A DNA stretch of 56,470 nt from Mycobacterium sp. 1274761.0 (GTDB lineage: Bacteria; Actinomycetota; Actinomycetes; Mycobacteriales; Mycobacteriaceae): contig NZ_LZMC01000072.1 of assembly GCF_001668615.1 (NCBI RefSeq), positions 1 to 56,470 of the forward strand, written 5' to 3'. Both the position numbers and the translations under genes were made by a program. A model generated the notes under the pieces. That model searched no databases. It saw only the letters and a program-made list of their open reading frames with translations, and was not told where the DNA came from. This document shows, one piece after another, positions 34,693 to 43,534 of the stretch. Position 1 is the stretch's first letter; each line of letters opens with the position of its first letter.

Positions 34693-35624
34693 CGGCCGGC
34701 ACGATCGTCGTCCTGCGCGCCCTCGGGCTCGGCGATTTCCTGACCGGTATTCCGGCGATGCGTGGCATTCGCGCCGCGTATCCCGACGCGTACATCGTCC
34801 TCGCTGCACCGGAGCCGTTGCGCGAGCTGGCGATCCACTCGGGAGCCGTCGACGCATTGAAGCCAACCGCCGGGCTGGGCTGTCTGCCACCGATGCAGTC
34901 TCCGCCGGCGATGGCGGTGAACCTGCACGGCTGCGGACCGGAGAGCATCGCCGATCTGCGAGGCCTCGCGCCGGGGACGCTGCTGAGCCATCGGCACACG
35001 GCTTATCCCGATCTCGTCGGCCCGCCATGGCGGCCGGACATGCACGAGGTCGACCGGTGGTGCGCGATGCTCGAGTCGTTCGGGGTCCGCTGTGATCCAG
35101 GAAATATGGCGATCACGCGCCCCGCCGGCTATCCCAAACGTTCCGGCGCGGTGGTCATCCATCCCGGGGCCGCAGCGGCGGCGCGGCGATGGCCCGCTGA
35201 CCGGTTCGCCGAGGTGGCCGCCGAACTCGCGGCGCAGGGCAACGAGGTCGTGATCACCGGGGGCTCTGGTGAACTGCAGTTGGCCCACAGCGTCGCCCGA
35301 CAAGCGGGTCTGGCCGAAAGCGCCGTGCTGGCAGGCGAACTGGACCTGCTCGGTCTGGTTGCGCTGATCCATGACTGCAAGCTGCTCATCTGCGGGGATA
35401 CCGGGGTGGGTCACATCGCCACCGCGACGGGTGCGCCGTCGGTGCTGCTGTTCGGCCCGACACCGCCGTGCCAGTGGGGTCCGCGCGGTACCGGCCCACA
35501 CATCGCGGTATGGGCCGGCGACAGGGGAGACCCGCACGGTGACCGTCCGGATCCGGGATTGCTGTTGATCACCGTGGCGCGCGTGTTGGCAGCTACTCGA
35601 GAGGTCTTGCAGGAGAGCGCATGA
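34689..35624 (+). CDS. GT9 heptosyltransferase-like glycosyltransferase
   Basis: 311-residue GT9 enzyme, second of two in the cluster. It shows IVVLRALGLGDFLTGIPAMRGIRAAYP at the N-terminus, VVIHPGAAAAARRWPADRFAEVAAEL, and LLICGDTGVGHIATATGAPSVLLFGPTPPCQWGP with the D-TGxxH signature. Closer to the classic WaaF-like pattern than the first copy. Linked by ATGA overlaps to both neighbours. Two GT9 enzymes predict at least two heptose (or related) residues, or two different acceptors. Confidence 0.9.
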   Translation: MTAGTIVVLRALGLGDFLTGIPAMRGIRAAYPDAYIVLAAPEPLRELAIHSGAVDALKPTAGLGCLPPMQSPPAMAVNLHGCGPESIADLRGLAPGTLLSHRHTAYPDLVGPPWRPDMHEVDRWCAMLESFGVRCDPGNMAITRPAGYPKRSGAVVIHPGAAAAARRWPADRFAEVAAELAAQGNEVVITGGSGELQLAHSVARQAGLAESAVLAGELDLLGLVALIHDCKLLICGDTGVGHIATATGAPSVLLFGPTPPCQWGPRGTGPHIAVWAGDRGDPHGDRPDPGLLLITVARVLAATREVLQESA

Positions 35625-36922
35625 CGGGTATGCGGGTAGGGGTCGTCGGCGCCGGCTACGTCGGGCTGACCAGTGCGGTCTGCCTTGCGGAGACACATCA
35701 CGACACCATCTGTGTCGACGTGGACCAAGCCAAGGTGGAACGCCTGAGCAAGGCGGTGACGCTGCTCGACGAACCCGGCCTGCCGTTCCTTCTGGTGCGC
35801 GGCCTCCGCTCGGGCGACCTGCGATTCACCACCGACTACTCGATGCTGGCCGACCGCGATGTGGTGTTCGTCTGTGTGCCGACCCCAAGCGCCGATGACG
35901 GATCGTGTGACCTCAGCGCAGTCCACGCCGCGACAGAGCAATTGGCGACCGTTTTGCGGCCGGGGGCGGTGATCGCGGTGAAGTCCACTGTTCCGGTCGG
36001 AACCTGCCGCGGTATCGCGGAGCGACTGCGCGGTACGGGCATCTCAGTGGTGTCCAACCCGGAGTTCCTGCGAGAGGGATACGCGGTTTACGACTTCCGG
36101 CACCCCGACCGGCTCGTGGTCGGCGCCGACGACGAGCGCGCCGCCGACACCGTTATCGAGACATGTCGCGCCGCAACGGCGTTGACGTTGCGGATGAGCC
36201 CGGAAAGCGCCGAGCTGGCCAAGTATGCGAGCAATGCCTTTCTGGCCGTAAAAATCTCCTACGCCAACTCGCTGGCACGGCTGTGCGCCGCGGTCGGTGC
36301 GAATGTCGAAGACATCACCAGGTGCATGGGAGCTGACGTGCGGATCGGTCCGCACTTCCTGTCGCCGGGCCCAGGCTGGGGAGGCTCGTGCCTGCCGAAG
36401 GACACCGCGTCGCTGCTGCACACCGGCCGTGGCCACGGCATCGAGTTACCCGAGGTGGCCGGGGCGCGTGCCACCAATCTTGTTCAGCCGGGCCGGGTCG
36501 CCGAAACCCTCACCCGCGCAATGCATGTGCCGCTGCAGGAGGCGCGAATAACTGCGTTCGGGCTCACGTTCAAGGCCGGCACCAACGATGTCCGCGACTC
36601 GCCCGCGCTGACCATCTGCGCCGACCTGGCCCGGGCCGGAGCGCAGATAGCCGGCTACGACCCGCGGCTCTCATCCATCGAGCCCGCCGCGCTGCGCGCT
36701 GCGATGATCACGGGCCTCGACGATCCCTATCTGGCCGCCAAGGGAGCCGACGCCATCGTCGTGTTGACGGAGTGGCCGGAGTTCCGTGACCTCGACTGGG
36801 CCGCGATCGCCGAGCAGTCGCGCGAGGCGGTGGTCGTCGACACGCGAAACCTGCTCGACGCGACCATGATCGCCGACGCGGGGTTGAGGTTGGTCGGCAA
36901 CGGCGTCCCGGGTGGGTTCTAG
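35621..36922 (+). CDS. UDP-glucose 6-dehydrogenase-like
   Basis: 433-residue nucleotide-sugar dehydrogenase. VGVVGAGYVGLTSAVCLAE binds NAD. CVPTPS and STVPVGT lie mid-domain. EFLREGYAVYDFRHPDRLVVG and the active-site GWGGSCLPKD (catalytic cysteine near residue 257) identify the family. FGLTFKAGTNDVRDSPA is typical of UDP-glucose dehydrogenases. It would make UDP-glucuronate, which the Uxs-like enzyme upstream could decarboxylate. GDP-mannose dehydrogenase activity is less likely. It overlaps the convergent topoisomerase gene by four bases. Confidence 0.9.
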   Translation: MTGMRVGVVGAGYVGLTSAVCLAETHHDTICVDVDQAKVERLSKAVTLLDEPGLPFLLVRGLRSGDLRFTTDYSMLADRDVVFVCVPTPSADDGSCDLSAVHAATEQLATVLRPGAVIAVKSTVPVGTCRGIAERLRGTGISVVSNPEFLREGYAVYDFRHPDRLVVGADDERAADTVIETCRAATALTLRMSPESAELAKYASNAFLAVKISYANSLARLCAAVGANVEDITRCMGADVRIGPHFLSPGPGWGGSCLPKDTASLLHTGRGHGIELPEVAGARATNLVQPGRVAETLTRAMHVPLQEARITAFGLTFKAGTNDVRDSPALTICADLARAGAQIAGYDPRLSSIEPAALRAAMITGLDDPYLAAKGADAIVVLTEWPEFRDLDWAAIAEQSREAVVVDTRNLLDATMIADAGLRLVGNGVPGGF

Positions 36923-37935
36923 CTGCGCGCCACCTTGCGGATCAACCGTGCCGTGCTGCTTTCCAGGATTTCCTGACGCTCGGTCGGTGACTTCACGCGG
37001 TCGGCCCGCCGGACACCGGCGGCGATCGTCATGCCCTTCTCGTAGCCTTCGACCACGCGGGGGTCGACGTAGGAGCTGCGCGCCACCGCGGGGGTGTTGC
37101 CGAGCTCCTCGGACACCTCCTTCATCACTGCCGACTCCACCCGTTTGATCACCGTCTTGTTCACCGGCGGATCGGCGTCGACGAATGCCGTCGCCGCCAG
37201 CACCGTGCCGTGCCAGGTGCGCAAGTCCTTCACGCTGTACTCGTCGCCGACCAATTCCTTGAACCGGGCGTTCAGATCGTCGGAGTGGATCTCGCGCCAG
37301 TCCGACGAGTTGCGGCAGGCCAGGAACCGGTCGGTGCGGTCGGGTCTGCGCAGCAGCGCACGTACCGAGCGGACCACCTCGGGGTCGTCGATCAGCAGCG
37401 TGCGGCGTACCCCGCTCTTGGCGGGGAAGTCGAATTCGACCGCTTTGCGTTGCAGCGTCACGTGTTCGCACAGCAGCGTCGCGATGCCGTAGGAATTGTT
37501 CTCCTCGGCGTACTGCTCACCGCCGGCACGGAAGTAGCCCAGGTCTAGCAGTTGCAGACCCACGGCCAGGACACGGTCGCGATCCAGACCCCGCCTACGC
37601 AAATCCTGCGCCAGGCGTCGGCGCATCGCGGGCAGGGATTTCGACATCTCCAGCACGCGATCGAACTTCTCCTCGGCGCGCTCCTCCTGCCACCGCTCGT
37701 GGTAGAGGTACTGCTTGCGGCCGGCGGCGTCCGTCCCGACGGCCTGGATGTGGCCATTCTCGTAAGGACAGATCCAGACGTTCTTCCACGCGGGAGGGAT
37801 GACCAGATCCTTGATCCGCGTGAGCGTCGCCTCATCGGTGATCGCCTTGCCGTCCTGGTCGTGGTAGGAGAATCCTCGCCCGCGGCGCACCCGGTGCAGG
37901 CCGGGCCCACTGACTACGCTGCGTCGCAGCCGCAC
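36919..37935 (-). CDS. DNA topoisomerase IB
   Basis: 338-residue poxvirus-type topoisomerase I. The N-terminal segment IPPAWKNVWICPYENGHIQAVGTDAAGRKQYLYHERW and DLGYFRAGGEQYAEENNSYGIATLL are family signatures. KDLRTWHGTVLAA carries catalytic-domain residues, and SSYVDPRVVEGYEKG carries the active-site tyrosine. It relaxes supercoils through a 3'-phosphotyrosine link. Present in many fast-growing mycobacteria but absent from M. tuberculosis. GTG start. Ends four bases inside the sugar cluster's last gene. Confidence 0.93.
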   Translation of the reverse strand: MRLRRSVVSGPGLHRVRRGRGFSYHDQDGKAITDEATLTRIKDLVIPPAWKNVWICPYENGHIQAVGTDAAGRKQYLYHERWQEERAEEKFDRVLEMSKSLPAMRRRLAQDLRRRGLDRDRVLAVGLQLLDLGYFRAGGEQYAEENNSYGIATLLCEHVTLQRKAVEFDFPAKSGVRRTLLIDDPEVVRSVRALLRRPDRTDRFLACRNSSDWREIHSDDLNARFKELVGDEYSVKDLRTWHGTVLAATAFVDADPPVNKTVIKRVESAVMKEVSEELGNTPAVARSSYVDPRVVEGYEKGMTIAAGVRRADRVKSPTERQEILESSTARLIRKVARS

Positions 37936-38110
37936 GGAAACCTACCGTTACAAATTCGCGGGACCTGGGTATCAGACATCGATGTCACAGCACCATCCGC
38001 GCGGACTCATGCTGCGCCACAACGTACGGCGTAGCCGCGATCACGGTCATTGGGGGTTATTACCCCGCCGGTCGCCGCGTCACACGTGGTCAGAGCTCGG
38101 GACCGCCGGT

Positions 38111-38136
38111 GGTTAGCTGGCAGACGGCTTGGAGTA
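38111..38136 (+). promoter_or_regulatory. Candidate SigF autoregulatory promoter before rsbW
   Basis: GGTTA (38111-38115), 16 bases, GAGTA (38132-38136): one mismatch to each half of the SigF consensus. The start would be near 38144, with GGAGGT at 38157-38162 as the ribosome-binding site for ATG 38166. SigF is known to transcribe its own operon in mycobacteria. The rest of the 230-bp gap back to 37935 shows no gene. Confidence 0.45.
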
Positions 38137-38165
38137 GTGTCGGGTCGACATTTCCGGGAGGTCAG

Positions 38166-38600
38166 ATGGCCGAAGTCGAGAAGATCAACAACGGACACCA
38201 GCGCGGTGACCGTTCCGTAGAGGTGCGCGTCTCCGCCGAGTTGGAGAATCTTGCCGTCGTACGTACCGTGATCGCGGCAATCGGCACCTTCGAGGATCTC
38301 GACTTTGACGCGGTGTCTGACCTGCGGCTCGCCGTTGACGAGGCGTGTACCCGACTGATCCGGTCCGCCATGCCGGATTCGACGCTGGTGCTGGTGGTTC
38401 ATCCGCGCGAGAACGAGGTGGTCGTCGACGCGTCGACCACGTGCAAGAGCCAGGACATCTTGACCCCGGGTAGCTTCAGCTGGCACGTGCTGAGTTCGCT
38501 CACCGACGAGGTGACGACGTTCCAGGACGGCCGGGGCCCAGAAGAAGGGCGTCTATTCGGGATTTCCATGACGACGAGACGAGCGAGTTCGCTCAGGTGA
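38166..38600 (+). CDS. rsbW: Anti-sigma F factor RsbW (UsfX)
   Basis: 144-residue serine kinase-like anti-sigma factor. QRGDRSVEVRVSAELENLAVVRTVIAAIGTFEDLDFDAVSDLRLAVDEACTRLIRSAMP is nearly that of M. tuberculosis RsbW, and DLRLAVDEACT is the N box of the GHKL fold. It binds SigF and holds it inactive until an antagonist releases it. Its stop overlaps the sigF start (GTGA). Confidence 0.94.
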   Translation: MAEVEKINNGHQRGDRSVEVRVSAELENLAVVRTVIAAIGTFEDLDFDAVSDLRLAVDEACTRLIRSAMPDSTLVLVVHPRENEVVVDASTTCKSQDILTPGSFSWHVLSSLTDEVTTFQDGRGPEEGRLFGISMTTRRASSLR

Positions 38601-39385
38601 GTCCGAGGTCCTCCCAGGGTTCGTCATCGCGACAGAACTCTGAATATGCGGATGTCGCAGGCATGTTCCGCGAGTTACAGGGCATGCCGGAGGGTTCCGC
38701 CTCCTTCACGCGGCAGCGCGACCGCATTGTGGAGCGATGCCTTCCGCTGGCCGACCACATCGCGCGCCGATTTGACGGCCGCGGTGAACCCCGTGACGAC
38801 CTCGTCCAGGTTGCCCGTGTGGGACTGGTGAATGCCGTGATCCGGTTCGACGTCGACGCCGGCTCGGATTTCGTGTCGTTCGCGGTGCCAACGATCATGG
38901 GCGAGGTCCGCAGGCACTTCCGCGACAACAGCTGGTCGGTCAAGGTGCCGCGACGGCTCAAGGAGCTGCATCTGCGGCTGGGCGGAGCGACGGCCGAACT
39001 GTCGCAGCGGCTGGGGCGCGCCCCGACGCCGACGGAGCTCGCCGCCGAACTCGGAATGGACCGCGACGAGGTCGTCGAGGGCTTGGTGGCAGGGAGTTCC
39101 TACAACACCCTGTCGATCGACAGCGGGGGTAGCGGCAACGAGGACGCGCCCGCGATCGCCGACACGCTGGGTGACGTAGACCTGAGCCTGGATCAGATCG
39201 AGAACCGAGAAGCCTTGCGGCCCTTGCTCGAAGCGCTTCCGGAGCGCGAACGCACCGTGTTGCTGCTGCGGTTCTTCGAGTCGCTGACGCAGACCCAGAT
39301 CGCCGAGCGAGTCGGCATCTCACAGATGCATGTGTCGCGGCTGCTGGCGAAGTCGCTAACGCGGCTCCGAGACCAGCTTCAGTAG
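38597..39385 (+). CDS. sigF: RNA polymerase sigma factor SigF
   Basis: 262-residue group 3 sigma factor. Region 2 is LADHIARRFDGRGEPRDDLVQVARVGLVNAVIRFD...FVSFAVPTIMGEVRRHFRDNSWSVKVPRRLKEL. Region 3 follows (LGRAPTPTELAAELGM). Region 4 is LPERERTVLLLRFFESLTQTQIAERVGISQMHVSRLLAKSL. GTG start overlapping rsbW. SigF directs stress, stationary-phase and oxidative responses in mycobacteria. The last 30 bp overlap the convergent STAS gene. Confidence 0.96.
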   Translation: MSPRSSQGSSSRQNSEYADVAGMFRELQGMPEGSASFTRQRDRIVERCLPLADHIARRFDGRGEPRDDLVQVARVGLVNAVIRFDVDAGSDFVSFAVPTIMGEVRRHFRDNSWSVKVPRRLKELHLRLGGATAELSQRLGRAPTPTELAAELGMDRDEVVEGLVAGSSYNTLSIDSGGSGNEDAPAIADTLGDVDLSLDQIENREALRPLLEALPERERTVLLLRFFESLTQTQIAERVGISQMHVSRLLAKSLTRLRDQLQ

Positions 39386-39784
39386 CGGATGCTGTTCGGC
39401 GCGTAGCCGTGCCAGCCCAGCGGGCATCGTGGCCGCAATCGGCAACGTCGAGTCGGGATCGCAGATCTTCATCAGGCGGCTGACGGCGCGACTGGGCACC
39501 AACACCCATTCGACACCGGCACCCGCACACCGCACGTTGAGCGTGTGCAGTGCGGAGAAGCCGGCGGTGCCGAAGAATTCGACACCGGTGAGATCCAGTG
39601 CCAGTCGTTCGGTGCGGTCGGCGTCGCGCAGTGCGTATTCGACAAATTCTTGGGCGTTGCACGCGTCGAGATCGCCGTCAGCCGTGATGACGGCGACCGA
39701 CGACGTCAGCCAGCGCGTGGCGAATGTGGCGGTGCGACCGTCCCCACGGTCTGCAGGACGAGAAATGGTGGTAGCAGTGGACAT
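39356..39784 (-). CDS. STAS-domain anti-anti-sigma factor
   Basis: 142-residue STAS protein. The core is VAVITADGDLDACNAQEFVEYAL, then LALDLTGVEFFGTAGFSALHTLNVRC. A threonine occupies the place of the phosphorylated serine/threonine in such antagonists (FGTAGFSAL). These proteins bind anti-sigma kinases when unphosphorylated and free the sigma factor. Convergent with sigF and overlapping it by 30 bp, so it is a likely RsbW antagonist, like RsfA/RsfB. The 20-30 residue N-terminal tail is variable. Confidence 0.85.
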   Translation of the reverse strand: MSTATTISRPADRGDGRTATFATRWLTSSVAVITADGDLDACNAQEFVEYALRDADRTERLALDLTGVEFFGTAGFSALHTLNVRCAGAGVEWVLVPSRAVSRLMKICDPDSTLPIAATMPAGLARLRAEQHPLLKLVSEPR

Positions 39785-40069
39785 GGTTTGTGACTCCATC
39801 AGTCGAAGAAGATTTCGGACTGTGGTTCACGTCAAAAGTTCAAGGCCCTGGCTCCTCAAAGCCCATCGCTGCGGAGAAATACCTCCGCATGTCGATGACG
39901 TTTCCCGAGGCTGGGAACTCAACCTGTTCTGACCCTACGCGCATTCGGCGCGAATCTTCAATCATGAATTCTTGATCTTGAAAAAGCCTGCTCAGCGCGT
40001 CGATTCGGCTTGTAAGACACACCAGAAATGTCAATTTTGACGTAGATGAGCGCGTGAAACACTGAGCAC
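39785..40069. other. 285-bp divergent intergenic region
   Basis: This lies between the STAS gene and the MobA-like gene. I find no convincing coding frame. TTGACG occurs near 40033 on the plus strand without a good -10 partner. On the minus strand a GGTT...GGGAA pair near 39905-39930 resembles a SigF site, but its spacing of 13-14 bases is too short. A short minus frame ending at 39840 is not supported. Confidence 0.4.
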
Positions 40070-40615
40070 ATGACGGGGCACGTGGGCGGGATCGTCCTCG
40101 CCGCGGGCGCGGGCACGCGGTACGGAATGCCCAAGGTGCTCGCCGCAGACGGAGGATGGCTGGCTGCGGCTGTGGCAGCGCTGTCCGGCGGTGGATGCGA
40201 CGACATCGTCGTGGTGCTGGGCGCGGCGGTGGTCGACGTGCCTGCGGGGGCACGCCCGGTGGTGGCCCGCGACTGGGCCGACGGAATGAGCGCCTCGCTG
40301 CGGGCGGGGATAGCTGCGCTGGAAAGCGGTCCAGCCGACTACGCCGTCGTGCTCACCGTCGACACCCCCGACGTCGGTGCGGCCGCGGTGCGTCGCGTCG
40401 TGACCGCGGCGTCGACGTCGCCGTCGGGCATCGCGCGGGCGGGCTACGACGGCCGGCCCGGCCACCCCGTCGTGGTGGCACGGCGGCACTGGCCCGGCTT
40501 GGTGGCCACCCTCGACGGAGATGAAGGCGCGCGACGGTTCCTCGCCTCGCGCGGCGACGTCGAGTGGGTGGACTGCGCCAACCTCGCGACTGGGGCCGAC
40601 ATCGACGAGCGTTAG
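40070..40615 (+). CDS. MobA-like NTP transferase
   Basis: 181-residue nucleotidyltransferase of the molybdenum-cofactor (MobA/MocA) type. The nucleotide-binding start GIVLAAGAGTRYGMPKVLA and VLTVDTPDVGAAAVRRVV, with GYDGRPGHPVVVARRHW, match MocA-like enzymes that transfer CMP or GMP to molybdopterin. No other molybdenum cofactor genes are nearby. The start at ATG 40070 fits the family's N-terminus. Ends four bases inside the next, convergent gene. Confidence 0.85.
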   Translation: MTGHVGGIVLAAGAGTRYGMPKVLAADGGWLAAAVAALSGGGCDDIVVVLGAAVVDVPAGARPVVARDWADGMSASLRAGIAALESGPADYAVVLTVDTPDVGAAAVRRVVTAASTSPSGIARAGYDGRPGHPVVVARRHWPGLVATLDGDEGARRFLASRGDVEWVDCANLATGADIDER

Positions 40616-40845
40616 GCGTCGCCGAAGGGGGAATCGGCGAACCGGCGTACCGCATCTGCTGCGGTCTGCGCGGCCTCGGCGTAGCCGGATTGCGCCTTCG
40701 TGTCGATCAGGCCGCTGCGCGGGTCTAGCGATACCTCGGCCACCACCTGTCCCGTGATGGGTTCGCAGACATCCCACCGATATCCGACGTCGGCTGGTAC
40801 GCCGCGCAAATACCAAGCGCCGGCATTGATTTCCACCGGTTCCAT
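40612..40845 (-). CDS. Small conserved-type hypothetical protein
   Basis: 77 residues: MEPVEINAGAWYLRGVPADVGYRWDVCEPITGQVVAEVSLDPRSG, then a helical tail (AEAAQTAADAVRRFADS). No signal peptide or known motif. Codon use and reading-frame length look genuine, and the gene is divergent from the NmrA-like gene with 17 bp between starts. A GTG six bases upstream (40851) is an alternative start. Function unknown. Confidence 0.65.
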   Translation of the reverse strand: MEPVEINAGAWYLRGVPADVGYRWDVCEPITGQVVAEVSLDPRSGLIDTKAQSGYAEAAQTAADAVRRFADSPFGDA

Positions 40846-40862
40846 GGGCACTAATAGTAGGG

Positions 40863-41558
40863 ATGAAGATCGCCGTGATCGGGGCCAGTGGCCTCATCGG
40901 AAGCAAGCTCGTCGACCTGCTGACCACCGACGGCCACGATGTCGCCGCCGCCTCCCGCAACACCGGCGTGGACGTGCTCACCGGCGAGGGCCTCGCCGAG
41001 GCGCTGTCGGGCGCCGAGGTGTTGATCGACGTGCTCAATTCGCCGGACTTCTCCGACGGCCCCGTGATGGATTTCTTCACGACATCGACGACCAACCTGG
41101 TCGAGGAGGCCAAGAAGGCGGGCGTCGGCCATTACGTGGCGCTGTCGATCGTCGGGCTGGACGGCCTGCCCGAAAGCGGATATCTGCGCGCCAAGGTCGC
41201 CCAGGAGCAGATCATCACCGCGTCGGGCGTGCCCTACACGCTGGTGCGCGCGACCCAGTTCGCTGAGTTCACCGACCAGATCACCGAGTCACTCGTCGTC
41301 GGCGACGAGGTGCGTGTTCCGGATGCGTTGATCCAGCCGATCGCCGCGGATCAGGTGGCCGCCGACGTGGCCCGTGCCGCGGTCGCGGCGCCGCTCAACG
41401 GTTACACCAATATCGGTGGGCCGCAGAAGATTTCTTTCGAGCAGATGGCCCGCGATTCGCTGGCGCGCCGCGGCGAGCAGAAGCCGGTCGTCGTGGACTT
41501 GAAGGCCCGGTACTTCGGGACCGAGCTCCAGCAGCGCAGCCTGGTCACGCCCGACTAG
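40863..41558 (+). CDS. NmrA-like atypical SDR
   Basis: 231-residue NAD(P)-binding protein. AVIGASGLIGSKLVDLLTTDGHDVAAASRN carries the glycine motif. GVGHYVALSIVGLDGLPESGYLRAKVAQEQIITASGVPYTLVRATQFAEF lacks the classical YxxxK in the usual place (YLRAK). NmrA/HSCARG-type proteins may be redox sensors or quinone reductases. It converges on accA3 with a 29-bp gap that holds a short palindrome (CCCTCGAGGG). Confidence 0.83.
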   Translation: MKIAVIGASGLIGSKLVDLLTTDGHDVAAASRNTGVDVLTGEGLAEALSGAEVLIDVLNSPDFSDGPVMDFFTTSTTNLVEEAKKAGVGHYVALSIVGLDGLPESGYLRAKVAQEQIITASGVPYTLVRATQFAEFTDQITESLVVGDEVRVPDALIQPIAADQVAADVARAAVAAPLNGYTNIGGPQKISFEQMARDSLARRGEQKPVVVDLKARYFGTELQQRSLVTPD

Positions 41559-41587
41559 ACCGCGCCGCCGGCGTCGCCCTCGAGGGG

Positions 41588-43408
<1,821 letters not shown>

Positions 43409-43534
43409 TCATCGCTTGTCTAAGAATCGTCTTTAAGAATGTATCCCGCGCAGTTTATGCGCCTGCGCAGGGCCGACCCCAAGTGGCCCCGGCTACCGAC
43501 GAGTAACGAGTAGCGACGCGCCCGCGTGTCGGTG

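Noticed and set aside
39905..39930. SigF site upstream of the STAS gene
   Set aside because: GGTT and GGGAA elements are present on the minus strand, but the spacing is only 13-14 bases against the usual 15-17.
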